Assembly (NCBI RefSeq): GCF_024707525.1
Contig: NZ_CP062231.1
Coordinates: 2,604,001 to 2,668,000, forward strand
DNA length: 64,000 bases
Origin: Rhizobium sp. TH2
Lineage (GTDB): Bacteria > Pseudomonadota > Alphaproteobacteria > Rhizobiales > Rhizobiaceae
Reading direction: 5' to 3'
The notes beneath the pieces are model-generated. The model worked only from the letters and a program-made list of their open reading frames with translations, did not search any database and was not told the DNA's origin. Numbering within the stretch: the first letter of the stretch is position 1; each line of letters starts with the position of its first letter. Below, in pieces: positions 46,384 to 56,826 of this stretch. The position numbers and the translations under genes are program-made.

Positions 46384-46502
46384 CCCCTCATCTGCCTGCC
46401 GGCATCTTCTCCCCGCGAGCGGGGAGAAGGGACTTGTGGCGCTGTAGGCGATCCCAGCGTCCCCTCGCCCCGTTCCTACGGGGAGAGGGCTAGGGTGAGG
46501 GG
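46384..46502. repeat. Rhizobial palindromic intergenic repeat inside the suf operon
   Basis: 119 bp bounded by CCCCTCA (46384-46390) and TGAGGGG (46496-46502). Internal stems: CTTCTCCCCGC-GA-GCGGGGAGAAG and CCCTC-G-CCCCGT-TCCT-ACGGGG-A-GAGGG. A different type from the 36153 element. It occupies nearly all the space between sufD and sufS. Confidence 0.7.
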
Positions 46503-46508
46503 CAAATC

Positions 46509-47780
46509 TTAGCCGTGCTTCTCCAGCCAGTCGGTGATCACGCCTTCCAGCGCCTCGACCAGCACCTCGTCCTCGAGTTCCTCGACGGTCTCCTGCACGA
46601 AGGCCTGCACCAGCAGCGCCCTCGCCTGTTTCTCGGGAATGCCGCGCGACTCGAGATAGAAGAGGTGGGTGGCATCGATGTCGGCCACCGTCGCACCATG
46701 GCCGCAGACCACGTCGTCGGCGAAGATCTCGAGTTCAGGCTTGGCGGAGAAATCCGCTTCGTCCGAAAGCAGCAGCGTGTTGCAGCTCATCTTGGCATCG
46801 GTCTTCTGGGCGCCCGGTGCGACCCGGATCTGGCCCTGGAACACACCCTTGGCGCGGTCGAAAACGACGTTGCGCATGATCTCCGTCGAGTTGGTGTTCT
46901 CGGCATTGTGGCCGAGCACCAGCGTCACATCGGTATGCGTATCGCCGCCCAGCAGGTTGATGCCGCGCAGCGTCAGTTCCGAATGCTCGCCATCGACATC
47001 GATATAGAGATCCTGGCGCACCAGCCGGCCGCCGGCATTGATGACATAGAGCCGGAGCTTCGACGCCTTGCCGAGCTTGACCCGCAACTGGCCGAAATGG
47101 TTGTCGTCCTTGCCCTGCTGCTGCATGACGATCCAGGTCACCTCGGAGCCCTCGCCAAGCGTGATATCGCTGACGGAGGAGATCAGCGCGGCGGTCTCAC
47201 CTTGGGCGACATGCCGCTCGATGACGGTGGCCTTGGCCGACTTGCCAAAACGCACCGGAATGCGGCTATGGCTCTGGCCACCGCCCTGCACCGACTGAAT
47301 CTCGACCGGCTTTTCGCTTTCGAAGCCGTCGGGAAAGTCGAGCACGAAGCCATCGCGCACGAAGCCGCCGTTCAGGCGACCGGTGAAATCATCGTTATCG
47401 CGTACGGTCAGGCCCTTGAGCGCCGAGCCATCGGCGAGGCTCTCGGCGAAGGACTTGACGTTGAGGCCGCCTGTATTGGCCGCCTTGATCGCCTCGCCGT
47501 TGAGCAGCGCCAGCACGGTAGAGCCTTCGACGATGGGTGCTACGGCCTTCACCGCCGTGGCGCCCGGCGCCGGCACATTGCGCAGCAGCGAACGGAGGTC
47601 GGTATAATGCCAGCTTTCGCGGCGGCGGGTGGGAAGCCCGGTTTCCTTGATCGCGCGCAGCAGCGTCGAGCGCTGGGTGGTGATTGCCGCATCGCCGGGC
47701 AGCGAGCCGACAGCCTGCCCAAAGGCATCCATCAGGGCCTGCTCGGCATTGGTCGGCTTGATCGCAGTCTGGATATTCAT
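46509..47780 (-). CDS. sufD: Fe-S cluster assembly protein SufD
   Basis: 423 residues. SufD forms the SufBC2D scaffold. The beta-helix core shows RIPVRFGKSAKATVIERHVAQG and DADATHLFYLESRGIPEKQARALLVQAF near the C-terminus, with the conserved GHGAT and C-terminal helix ALEGVITDWL. It lies 15 bp after the sufC stop. The start MNIQTAIKPTNAEQALM is preceded by AGGCACCATC with moderate SD. Confidence 0.94.
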   Translation of the reverse strand: MNIQTAIKPTNAEQALMDAFGQAVGSLPGDAAITTQRSTLLRAIKETGLPTRRRESWHYTDLRSLLRNVPAPGATAVKAVAPIVEGSTVLALLNGEAIKAANTGGLNVKSFAESLADGSALKGLTVRDNDDFTGRLNGGFVRDGFVLDFPDGFESEKPVEIQSVQGGGQSHSRIPVRFGKSAKATVIERHVAQGETAALISSVSDITLGEGSEVTWIVMQQQGKDDNHFGQLRVKLGKASKLRLYVINAGGRLVRQDLYIDVDGEHSELTLRGINLLGGDTHTDVTLVLGHNAENTNSTEIMRNVVFDRAKGVFQGQIRVAPGAQKTDAKMSCNTLLLSDEADFSAKPELEIFADDVVCGHGATVADIDATHLFYLESRGIPEKQARALLVQAFVQETVEELEDEVLVEALEGVITDWLEKHG

Positions 47781-47795
47781 GATGGTGCCTCCGGC

Positions 47796-48551
47796 TTAAG
47801 CCGCCTCGCCGATGATCTCAGCATAGCCGTTGGCTTCGAGATCGTGCGCCAGTTCCTTGGGGCCCGACTTGATGATCTGGCCCTTGTAGAGGACATGCAC
47901 CGAGTCCGGCACGATGTAATCGAGCAGGCGCTGGTAATGGGTGATGACGACGATGGCGCGATCCGGTGAACGCAGTGCGTTGACGCCATCGGCGACGATC
48001 TTCAGCGCATCGATATCGAGGCCGGAATCGGTCTCGTCGAGCACGCAGAGCGAGGGCTCGAGCAGCGACATCTGCAGGATCTCCGCGCGCTTCTTCTCAC
48101 CGCCCGAGAACCCGACATTGAGCGGGCGCTTCAGCATGTCCATGTCGATCTGCAATTCGGCGGCCGAGGCCTTCACGCGCCTGATGAAATCGGGCGTCGT
48201 CAACTCATCCTCGCCGCGCGCCTTGCGCTGCTCGTTCATCGCGACCTTGAGGAACTGCATCGTGGCAACGCCGGGGATTTCGACCGGATACTGGAACGCC
48301 AGGAACAGGCCCTTGGAGGCCCGCTCGGCCGGATCGAGTTCGAGAATGCTCTCGCCATTGAACAGGATATCGCCTTCGGTGACCTCGTAATCGTCACGGC
48401 CGGCCAGGATATAGGAGAGCGTCGACTTGCCCGAGCCATTGGGGCCCATAATGGCCGCAACCTCGCCCTTGTTGACTGTCAGGTTCAGCCCACGAATGAT
48501 CTCGGTGCCGTCCTCGGCGATGCGGGCATGGAGGTTCTTGATTTCAAGCAT
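47796..48551 (-). CDS. sufC: Fe-S cluster assembly ATPase SufC
   Basis: 251 residues from ATG at 48551 (AGGAAGAA upstream). ABC-type ATPase without membrane domain: Walker A GPNGSGKSTL (near residue 39), signature FSGGEKKRAEILQM, Walker B CVLDETDSGLDID. It drives conformational changes of SufBD for cluster assembly. It starts 72 bp after the HepT stop; in most alphaproteobacteria sufB and sufC are adjacent. Confidence 0.95.
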   Translation of the reverse strand: MLEIKNLHARIAEDGTEIIRGLNLTVNKGEVAAIMGPNGSGKSTLSYILAGRDDYEVTEGDILFNGESILELDPAERASKGLFLAFQYPVEIPGVATMQFLKVAMNEQRKARGEDELTTPDFIRRVKASAAELQIDMDMLKRPLNVGFSGGEKKRAEILQMSLLEPSLCVLDETDSGLDIDALKIVADGVNALRSPDRAIVVITHYQRLLDYIVPDSVHVLYKGQIIKSGPKELAHDLEANGYAEIIGEAA

Positions 48552-48623
48552 AGTGTTCTTCCTGTTCATACGGCGGGTTTCAAGGACCCGCATATTAGTT
48601 CATTCCGCTTCGGCATTCGTTGT

Positions 48624-49037
48624 TCATTTGCCAGCGATGAATTCATCCATCAGCACCGCCGCATCCTTCATCAATGCTTGTACCTTAGGAATAAGTACTT
48701 TCAGCCGCCCTTCGTCGAAATCCGCAACCGTGCCCCTTGGGCTCGGATACCGGTAACGTGTGGCTGCCGGCGACAGCTCATCAAGCTCCACAAACCGCGC
48801 ATTGAGCGGATGTCCCTTTGGCAGCAAGTCCGCCAAGCCTCGTAAGTTATGCATCGGACCGACCGGCACCGATTCCGTTTCAAGCACGCCGCGCAGCAGT
48901 TTTTCGACGCTCTGTTGCAAGAAGTAGGCCGCCTGACGCCGATGCGCCTCACGCAACTCCAAAGCTACTTCAAACTCTTCCCGCGCAAGCTGAAGGAACG
49001 ATTTCACACGCAGTCTTTGCAGTTCTTCCGGCGTCAT
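48624..49037 (-). CDS. hepT: HEPN-domain toxin (HepT-like)
   Basis: 137 residues, a helical HEPN fold: VKSFLQLAREEFEVALELREAHRRQAAYFLQQSVEKLLRGVLE (first helices with the Y-F-L-Q-Q-S-x-E-K pattern) and a loop ATRYRYPSPRG, the R-Y-x-Y-P segment in MNT-HEPN proteins that is near the RNase site and the tyrosine target of AMPylation. HEPN toxins are RNases. It overlaps the nucleotidyltransferase gene by 4 bp. Lower GC than sufB/sufC. It lies inside the suf operon. Confidence 0.85.
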   Translation of the reverse strand: MTPEELQRLRVKSFLQLAREEFEVALELREAHRRQAAYFLQQSVEKLLRGVLETESVPVGPMHNLRGLADLLPKGHPLNARFVELDELSPAATRYRYPSPRGTVADFDEGRLKVLIPKVQALMKDAAVLMDEFIAGK

Positions 49038-49396
49038 GCTGGCATCTCGCCGTAGATCAGTTTTCCGCCGTCGACGATTTGGCGGACAAAGGATGTGTTC
49101 AGGCCGAGACTGGCCTTGAAGACTTCCTGATCACATGGAACGACGTCGGCACCAATTCCGGTTGCGCGTAACGGTGCAGCAACCATTTCATAGTCGTCGC
49201 AACCAAACCGACCATCCGGCTTCGCCACCACTAACAAGTCGAAGTCGCTGTCCGGTCGGGCAGCTCCTCTGGCCCTGCTCCCGAATAACCAAATCGCCTG
49301 CGGATCAAGAGCCTCCTTCAGCCGCGACACGATGTCGGCGAGAGCCTCGCTCTCGTCGCAATGCCGGCCGAAATTAGCTCTGACCGCTCGTTCCAT
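49034..49396 (-). CDS. mntA: Minimal nucleotidyltransferase antitoxin (MntA-like)
   Basis: 120 residues. It has the exact GS-x10-D-x-D motif of minimal nucleotidyltransferases: GSRARGAARPDSDFD (about 40-54), plus a hydrophobic strand LLVV and a later DVVPCD acid. In type VII systems MntA modifies a tyrosine of HepT with AMP and so neutralises it. Its ATG starts immediately after the sufB TAA with no gap, so it is translated by coupling or reinitiation. Confidence 0.88.
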   Translation of the reverse strand: MERAVRANFGRHCDESEALADIVSRLKEALDPQAIWLFGSRARGAARPDSDFDLLVVAKPDGRFGCDDYEMVAAPLRATGIGADVVPCDQEVFKASLGLNTSFVRQIVDGGKLIYGEMPA

Positions 49397-50866
<1,470 letters not shown>

Positions 50867-51003
50867 TTCTGGTCTCCAATCTTGCCGGGTCAAGGCCGGC
50901 AGCTTGTCGTCTCTTCGATAGCTTGCGCCATCATATATAGGTGCGCCAGAAGCGAATTTTCACTCGCGCTGGCAAGCGGAAAATTGTTTTTCCGCAGATT
51001 TAG

Positions 51004-52167
51004 TTATGCCGCACGGGCATTCTTCAGGCGCCCCGCGATCTTGCCAAATGCCGCCAGTGTGCGCTCAATATCCCGATCCGATGTCGATGACCCGATCGAA
51101 ATTCGCAAGGCGCCCATGCGTGGATCGAGCCCCATGGCCTTCAGCACGTGGCTCTCGCCGACCTTGCCCGAGGTGCAAGCCGAGCCCGCGGACAGCGCGA
51201 CACCTTCGATATCGAAGGCGATCTGGCCGGTTTCGGACTTCAGCCCTTCGAGCGAAAAGAAGCTCGTGTTCGGCAAACGCTCCGACCTCTCGCCGTGGAT
51301 GACAAGTTCCGGCGCAATCGAGCGCATATCCTGCTCCAGCGCATCGCGCATCGACCGAACCTTTGCCGATCGTTCCGCCAGCCCTGCAACGATTGTTTCC
51401 GCCACTGTCCCGAAGCCCACGATCGCCGCAGCATTTTCAGTGCCGGAGCGATGGCCCTTTTCCTGGCCGCCGCCATGGATCAATGCGGAAGGCATCATCG
51501 CCTCGCCACGGGAAACAAGAGCGCCGGCACCTTTCGGGCCGCCAATCTTGTGTGAGGACACAATCAGAAAATCGGCATCCAGCGCCTGGATATCAAGGGG
51601 GATGCGACCAAACGCCTGTACAGCATCGACCACCAGGATGCCGCCGGCTGCATGCACAAGCTTTGCCGCCTCAGTGACTGGCTGAATGACACCCGTCTCG
51701 TTATTGGCGAGCATCAGAGCCACAATTGGCAGCCCAAGAGAAGCATCGTGACCGGCAAGCATCGCTTCGAGCGCGGTGAGGTCAACGACGCCGTCGGCAC
51801 GAACCGGAATGATCTCGATATCGGCCTTGGCGAAACGCCCGCCCTCAAACACCGCCTTGTGCTCGATAGCCGAAACATAGAGCCTGCCGATCCTCAAAGG
51901 CGCCCGGCCCATCCGGAAATCCGGCGTCAGGATGAGGTTCGCCACCTCCGTCGCGCCTGAGGTAAAAACGACCTCAGTCGATTTCGCGCCAAGCGCCGAA
52001 GCAATCTTGCGGCGCGCGGCTTCGATCTCGGTACGCATGGCACGACCCTCGCGATGAACCGACGAGGGATTGCCGTCCATCAGGCTGACGCGCAGGAATG
52101 CGTCGCGCGCTTCGGGGAGAAGCGGAGCGGTCGCATTCCAGTCCATATAGGCGCGCGTGCTGTCCAT
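51004..52167 (-). CDS. sufS2: Cysteine desulfurase (NifS/IscS class), first gene of suf operon
   Basis: 387 residues. PLP lysine K207 (SSHKIGGPKGAGAL), active-site cysteine C331 (SAGSACTSG) in a flexible loop, and aspartate/histidine PLP contacts in HKAVFE and the early YMDWNATAP. Together with sufS it gives two desulfurases per operon, as in the rhizobial sufS2BCDS1XA layout. The 137-bp gap to sufB could hold a promoter. No IscR gene lies upstream. Confidence 0.92.
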   Translation of the reverse strand: MDSTRAYMDWNATAPLLPEARDAFLRVSLMDGNPSSVHREGRAMRTEIEAARRKIASALGAKSTEVVFTSGATEVANLILTPDFRMGRAPLRIGRLYVSAIEHKAVFEGGRFAKADIEIIPVRADGVVDLTALEAMLAGHDASLGLPIVALMLANNETGVIQPVTEAAKLVHAAGGILVVDAVQAFGRIPLDIQALDADFLIVSSHKIGGPKGAGALVSRGEAMMPSALIHGGGQEKGHRSGTENAAAIVGFGTVAETIVAGLAERSAKVRSMRDALEQDMRSIAPELVIHGERSERLPNTSFFSLEGLKSETGQIAFDIEGVALSAGSACTSGKVGESHVLKAMGLDPRMGALRISIGSSTSDRDIERTLAAFGKIAGRLKNARAA

Positions 52168-52284
52168 TGGTCGTCAAGTCCTGGCGGCGGGAGCGGGGAA
52201 TCGCATTTTTCTTGATATTCCGGTCCGGCCTGTCTTATGAAGCGTCACACGAAGCGGGCCGGAGGAAATCGCCTTGGCCCAAAC

Positions 52285-52301
52285 TTTCGAATGGTTCTAA
52301 A
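52285..52301. promoter_or_regulatory. Irr (ICE) box upstream of the suf operon
   Basis: TTTCGAATGGTTCTAAA, read on the minus strand as TTTAGAACCATTCGAAA. It fits TTTAGAA-N3-TTCTAAA with one mismatch. It is 118 bp before the sufS2 start and 88 bp before the hydrolase gene. Irr controls Fe-S and haem genes in rhizobia. The suf operon is a known Irr target in relatives, which supports the call. Confidence 0.65.
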
Positions 52302-52318
52302 CTAGGTCATAGAAAAGC

Positions 52319-52333
52319 TGACTGGTTTCGTCA
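52319..52333. promoter_or_regulatory. Possible iron-responsive operator (RirA-type, TGA-N9-TCA)
   Basis: TGACTGGTTTCGTCA fits the short TGA-N9-TCA pattern of RirA sites, 18 bp from the Irr box. The pattern is short and frequent by chance, so support comes only from position. Confidence 0.3.
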
Positions 52334-52388
52334 AGACTGGTTTGCTGTTGAAGCCCGGTTTTTGTAACTTTCAACTCCTGGAGTACCA

Positions 52389-53066
52389 ATGCCCGAAGTC
52401 ATCTTCAACGGTCCTGCCGGCCGGCTGGAAGGCCGCTACCAGCCCTCCAAGCAGAAGAGCGCCCCGATCGCCATCATCCTGCATCCGCATCCTCAGTTCG
52501 GCGGCACGATGAACAACCAGATCGTCTACCAGATGTTCTACATGTTCCAGAAGCGCGGTTTCACGACGCTCCGGTTCAATTTCCGTTCGATCGGCCGCAG
52601 CCAGGGCGAATTCGATCACGGTGCGGGTGAACTGTCCGACGCGGCCTCGGCACTCGATTGGGTGCAGAGCCTGCATCCCGATTCGAAGAGCTGCTGGGTC
52701 GCCGGCTATTCCTTCGGTTCGTGGATCGGCATGCAGCTCCTGATGCGCCGCCCGGAGATCGAAGGCTTCATCTCGGTCGCACCGCAGCCGAACACCTATG
52801 ACTTCTCATTCCTCGCCCCCTGCCCGTCTTCCGGCCTGATCATCAATGGCGACGCCGACAAGGTAGCGCCCGAAAAGGATGTCCTGGGCTTGGTCGACAA
52901 GCTCAAGCAGCAGAAGGGCATCCTGATCACCCACAGGACAATCCCCGATGCCAACCATTTCTTCTCCGGCAACATGGATACGCTGATCGAGGAATGCGGC
53001 GACTATCTCGATCGCCGCATGGCGGGCGAACTGGTGCCGGAACCGGCGGCCAAGCGGATCAGGTAA
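52389..53066 (+). CDS. Alpha/beta hydrolase
   Basis: 225 residues. AIILHPHPQFGGTMNNQI is the oxyanion-type loop. The nucleophile elbow is GYSFGSW (Ser about 117), GLIINGDADKVAP contains the acid, and the base His is in IPDANHFFSGN near 196. This fits small Ser hydrolases (DUF-type, close to carboxymethylenebutenolidase/YfbB-like size). Substrate unknown. It is divergent from the suf operon, and the Irr box lies between. Confidence 0.85.
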   Translation: MPEVIFNGPAGRLEGRYQPSKQKSAPIAIILHPHPQFGGTMNNQIVYQMFYMFQKRGFTTLRFNFRSIGRSQGEFDHGAGELSDAASALDWVQSLHPDSKSCWVAGYSFGSWIGMQLLMRRPEIEGFISVAPQPNTYDFSFLAPCPSSGLIINGDADKVAPEKDVLGLVDKLKQQKGILITHRTIPDANHFFSGNMDTLIEECGDYLDRRMAGELVPEPAAKRIR

Positions 53067-53082
53067 ACACGGAGGACACCGG

Positions 53083-53511
53083 ATGCAGGCAGGCGATCTG
53101 ATTGGCGTCTGGATGATCCGGTCCTTCATCATGCACGACGTCGAGACCGGTGAACAGTTCGAGCCCTGGGGCGAGCGCCCCGGCGGCACGCTTGTTTTGA
53201 GCGATAGCGGCCGGATGTTTGCGATCATCACCGCGGATGGACGCGAGCCGCCATCGACCGACGCCGAACAGGCGCATGCCTATCGCAACATGCTCTCCTA
53301 TACCGGGCCATACCGCATCGATCCACCGAACGAACTCGTCACTACCGTGGACATCGCATGGCATGCGCCATGGATCGGCACCGAACAGCGGCGCTATTGC
53401 GAGATGCAGGGCGAGACGCTGGTGCTGACCAGCGCACCGCTCGCCATGCCGGGCAAGGATGGCCAGGCACGACATGTCCTCGCGGTGGTTGAATGGACGC
53501 GAGAGGCCTGA
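53083..53511 (+). CDS. Lipocalin-like domain protein
   Basis: 142 residues: GDLIGVWMIRSFIMHDVETGEQFEPWGERPGGTLVLSDSGRMFAIIT is the start of the lipocalin-like (PF13924-type) barrel, with G-x-W near residue 8. The later strands are TGPYRID and RRYCEMQGETLVLTS. No signal peptide. It is 16 bp after the hydrolase and probably co-transcribed. Ligand unknown. Confidence 0.8.
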   Translation: MQAGDLIGVWMIRSFIMHDVETGEQFEPWGERPGGTLVLSDSGRMFAIITADGREPPSTDAEQAHAYRNMLSYTGPYRIDPPNELVTTVDIAWHAPWIGTEQRRYCEMQGETLVLTSAPLAMPGKDGQARHVLAVVEWTREA

Positions 53512-53551
53512 GAATAACCCCGTGTTGCAAGCCCGAAATCTAGGTGACGCT

Positions 53552-53818
53552 GTGGCAGAATATCTGGCTCTTATTCACAAGGTTCCATCCAGCGATTTTG
53601 GAGTTTCCTTTCCAGATTTTCCCGGCTGCGTGACTGCGGGAAGGTCGATGGAAGACGCGCGCTTGATGGCCGAGGAAGCCTTGGCCTTTCATATTGAGGG
53701 CATGATCGAAGACGGCAAGCAAATTCCGTCGCCGTCGTCGCTCGCAGAGATCATGCGGGTACGGGAGTATCGAAATGCGGCGCACATCATCGATATCGTC
53801 TCCGAAGACCGCCTCTGA
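53552..53818 (+). CDS. HicB-family protein, orphan
   Basis: 88 residues from GTG at 53552 (AGGTGA upstream). The HicB fold is EYLALIHK, DFGVSFPDFPGCVTAGRSMEDARLMAEEALAFHIEGMIEDGKQIPSPSSLAEI, all typical. The C-terminal extension ends IDIVSEDRL with no DNA-binding domain. No hicA reading frame lies on either side, so this is not an active hicAB pair. Its TGA forms a TGATCA palindrome with the convergent anmK-GNAT stop. Confidence 0.75.
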   Translation: MAEYLALIHKVPSSDFGVSFPDFPGCVTAGRSMEDARLMAEEALAFHIEGMIEDGKQIPSPSSLAEIMRVREYRNAAHIIDIVSEDRL

Positions 53819-55432
53819 TCACGTCCGACGAAGCTCGAAAAACCGCGCCCAGCCGCGCGGGATTTCCTTTGGCTCGATTTCCGTCATCCCGATCTTCTGC
53901 ATGACGTGGATCGACGCCTCGTTCTCGGCATAGGCGAAGGCGACGAAGCGTGGCTCCGATCGGCTGGCGAAGAACCAGTCGGCGAGGCCCCTGGCGATTT
54001 CGGTCGCGTAGCCTTTGCCCCATTCCGCGGGCATGATCGAATAGCCGAGTTCGAAGACGTCGCGCTCCTCCATGTATGAAAAGCCGGCGCGGCCGATGAA
54101 GCGGCCGTCCTCGCGCGCCGTCAGCTTCAGCTTGGTCATGCCATGCTTGTTGAAATCAGCCTCCCAGCCTTCGATGCGTCCCTGCGCATAATCAAGCGTC
54201 CAGGGCTCACCGGTACTGACATAGCGCGACGATTCATGCGTCGCATGGAGAGCCACAAGGTTTTCGGCATCGCCCGGCTCCCATCCGGACAGAACCAGGC
54301 GTTCGGTGATCAGAATAGGCGGTTTTGAGAGTACACCGCCGGTCACTGGCACGCGAACACCCGTGGTGCCGGGAAATGTCAGCGGCAATCCCCTCGCCGA
54401 ACGCACTGCCAGATAGGCCCAGGCCTCGGCCTCCATGGAATCGCCGTTGAAGCCGAATTCCTCGGCTGCGGCAACCTTTGCGCCGTCTGCAAGAGCCGTG
54501 AGATCACTCATGATCATGCGATTGAGCCGTCCACCGCCGCAGACCACGATCAATTCGGGCTTTTCAGGGAGATGCCGTGCGGATTTGATGATCGCCGCCG
54601 CCGAGACATGGGCCAGCGTGCGCGCGCCATCGTGGAGGCCGGCTTCATCCGGGCTGGGCGGACGAAAATCGTTGCGATCGAGTGACATCCGCTTTTCGGA
54701 CGTGAAAAAGGCCTGATCGAGATAGCGGTCGACGAGCGAGGCGATGACGCTGCCCTCTGACGCGATGGCGCCCCCCGCATCAAAGGGAATACCAGCCTGG
54801 CTCTCGACCCATTGGTCGATCAGTGTGTTGCCGGGGCCGGAATCAAAGGCGATGATGTCGCCTCCGGAGCCGATGAAGGTCAGGTTCGAGATGCCGCCGA
54901 TATTGACGAACATGATCGGCTTGCCGTGATAGTCAACCAGACCTGCAGCCAACGCAGCGTGATAGACTGGCACCAGCGGCGCGCCCTGCCCGCCATGCAC
55001 CATGTCATTGGCGCGCATGTCGTAGCCAACGGGAATGCCGGTTTCCCGGGCCAGCAGGCGGCCGTCGCCGATCTGCACGGTCAGGCCTTCCAGCGGGCGG
55101 TGCAACACCGTCTGGCCGTGAAATCCAATAAAATCAATATCTTTCGCGGCGATCTTGTTACGCTCGAGGAATGCGGCGACCGCCGATGCATGACGCAGAG
55201 TGAGGTCACGCTCGGTCTCTGCCATATTGCCGGGGCGTTCCTCCCGCGTGCGGATTGCCTTGGCAATCTCCAGCGTTTCGGCAAGCCGCTTGCGGAATGC
55301 CGGATCGTAGCTCACCCCCATTGCCGGACCGCGCTCGACGATGCTCTCACCATCCGTGCGGACCAGCGCAACATCGATGCCATCCATCGATGTGCCGCTC
55401 ATCAGGCCGATCGCGGTCTTCAATTCGGGCAT
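53819..55432 (-). CDS. anmK: Fused anhydro-N-acetylmuramic acid kinase / GNAT acetyltransferase
   Basis: 537 residues. Residues 1-369 are Anm[16 protein letters not shown] (ATP loop), the catalytic Asp in [14 protein letters not shown] (D197), [23 protein letters not shown], and the family end [13 protein letters not shown]. It phosphorylates anhydroMurNAc to MurNAc-6-phosphate in wall recycling. From about 371 the chain continues into a GNAT domain ([23 protein letters not shown], acetyl-CoA loop [43 protein letters not shown]). The junction is near 54325. There is no linker and no stop in between. Confidence 0.9.
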   Translation of the reverse strand: MPELKTAIGLMSGTSMDGIDVALVRTDGESIVERGPAMGVSYDPAFRKRLAETLEIAKAIRTREERPGNMAETERDLTLRHASAVAAFLERNKIAAKDIDFIGFHGQTVLHRPLEGLTVQIGDGRLLARETGIPVGYDMRANDMVHGGQGAPLVPVYHAALAAGLVDYHGKPIMFVNIGGISNLTFIGSGGDIIAFDSGPGNTLIDQWVESQAGIPFDAGGAIASEGSVIASLVDRYLDQAFFTSEKRMSLDRNDFRPPSPDEAGLHDGARTLAHVSAAAIIKSARHLPEKPELIVVCGGGRLNRMIMSDLTALADGAKVAAAEEFGFNGDSMEAEAWAYLAVRSARGLPLTFPGTTGVRVPVTGGVLSKPPILITERLVLSGWEPGDAENLVALHATHESSRYVSTGEPWTLDYAQGRIEGWEADFNKHGMTKLKLTAREDGRFIGRAGFSYMEERDVFELGYSIMPAEWGKGYATEIARGLADWFFASRSEPRFVAFAYAENEASIHVMQKIGMTEIEPKEIPRGWARFFELRRT

Positions 55433-55554
55433 TGATGGGCCTCATTTGAAACATTGATCACTGAAAGGGATGCACGAGCCGGAAAACTTTGCTAAAGGCC
55501 CGCCAAATCTAGCATCGACCAAATTCCACATCGATATGTCCGAGAGTGACCTTC

Positions 55555-56808
55555 ATGGCAAGCTTCAAGTCCGAATTCCTTCACACCCTGTCCGAGCGCG
55601 GCTTCATCCACCAGATTTCGGATGAGACTGGCCTCGATGACCTGCTCTCGAAGGAAGTGGTGACCGCCTATATCGGGTTTGACCCGACGGCGTCCTCGCT
55701 GCATGCAGGTTCGCTCATCCAGATCATGATGCTGCACTGGCTGCAAAAGACGGGCCATCGTGCCATCTCGTTGATGGGCGGCGGTACCGGCATGGTCGGT
55801 GATCCGTCCTTCAAGGAAGAATCGCGCCAGTTGATGACCATCGACACGATCGAGAGCAACATCGCTTCGATCAAACGCAGCTTTGCCAGCTACCTCAATT
55901 ACGGCGATGGCCCCAAGGACGCGCTGATGATCAACAATGCCGATTGGCTGCGTTCGATCAACTATCTCGAATTCCTGCGCGATGTCGGCCGGCATTTCTC
56001 CGTCAACCGGATGCTGTCCTTCGACAGCGTCAAGACACGGCTCGACCGCGAGCAATCGCTGAGCTTTCTCGAATTCAACTACATGATCCTGCAGGCCTAC
56101 GACTTTGTCGAGCTCGCCAAGCGCTACGATTGCCGCATGCAGATGGGCGGCTCCGACCAATGGGGCAACATCGTCAACGGCATCGATCTCGGCCACCGCA
56201 TGGGCACCAAGCAGCTTTACGCACTCACCTCGCCGCTGCTCACCACCTCCTCGGGCGCCAAGATGGGCAAGTCGGCGACCGGCGCCATCTGGCTGAACGC
56301 CGATATGCTCTCGGCCTATGATTTCTGGCAATACTGGCGCAACACCGAGGATGCCGATGTCGGCCGGTTCCTGAAGCTCTACACAACGCTGCCGATGGAT
56401 GAAATTGCCCGGCTCGAGAAGCTCGGCGGCTCGGAGATCAACGAGGTCAAGAAGCTGCTCGCCACGGAAGTCACCGCGATCCTGCACGGCCGCGCCGCCG
56501 CCGATCAATCGGCAGAGACCGCCAGAAAAGTGTTCGAGGAAGGCGCGATCGACGCCAACCTGCCGACGGTCGAGATCGCGGCCAGCGAACTCTCCGGCGG
56601 CACCGGCCTGCTCTCGCTTTTCGTTGCAGCCGGACTGGCAGCGTCGAACGGTGAAGCGCGCCGCCACATCCAGGGCGGGGCGGTGCGCGTCAATGATACG
56701 TCGGTGAATGACGAGAAGCGGATCATCGGCACCGGCGATCTCAATGTCGAAGGCGTCATCAAGCTTTCGCTCGGCAAGAAGAAGCACGTTCTGGTCAAAC
56801 CAATCTGA
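55555..56808 (+). CDS. tyrS: Tyrosyl-tRNA synthetase
   Basis: 417 residues from ATG at 55555. Class I synthetase: HIGH-like LHAGSL (about 49-54), TYR binding [17 protein letters not shown] in [17 protein letters not shown] (near residue 240), and an S4 RNA-binding domain at the C-terminus ([22 protein letters not shown]). It charges tRNA-Tyr. It is divergent from anmK-GNAT, and the MTase follows 18 bp downstream. Confidence 0.96.
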   Translation: MASFKSEFLHTLSERGFIHQISDETGLDDLLSKEVVTAYIGFDPTASSLHAGSLIQIMMLHWLQKTGHRAISLMGGGTGMVGDPSFKEESRQLMTIDTIESNIASIKRSFASYLNYGDGPKDALMINNADWLRSINYLEFLRDVGRHFSVNRMLSFDSVKTRLDREQSLSFLEFNYMILQAYDFVELAKRYDCRMQMGGSDQWGNIVNGIDLGHRMGTKQLYALTSPLLTTSSGAKMGKSATGAIWLNADMLSAYDFWQYWRNTEDADVGRFLKLYTTLPMDEIARLEKLGGSEINEVKKLLATEVTAILHGRAAADQSAETARKVFEEGAIDANLPTVEIAASELSGGTGLLSLFVAAGLAASNGEARRHIQGGAVRVNDTSVNDEKRIIGTGDLNVEGVIKLSLGKKKHVLVKPI

Positions 56809-56826
56809 GGATTCTGGAGCGCCCGC

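Noticed and set aside
53512..53551. A hicA toxin gene next to hicB
   Set aside because: There is no room for the roughly 60-codon toxin on either side.
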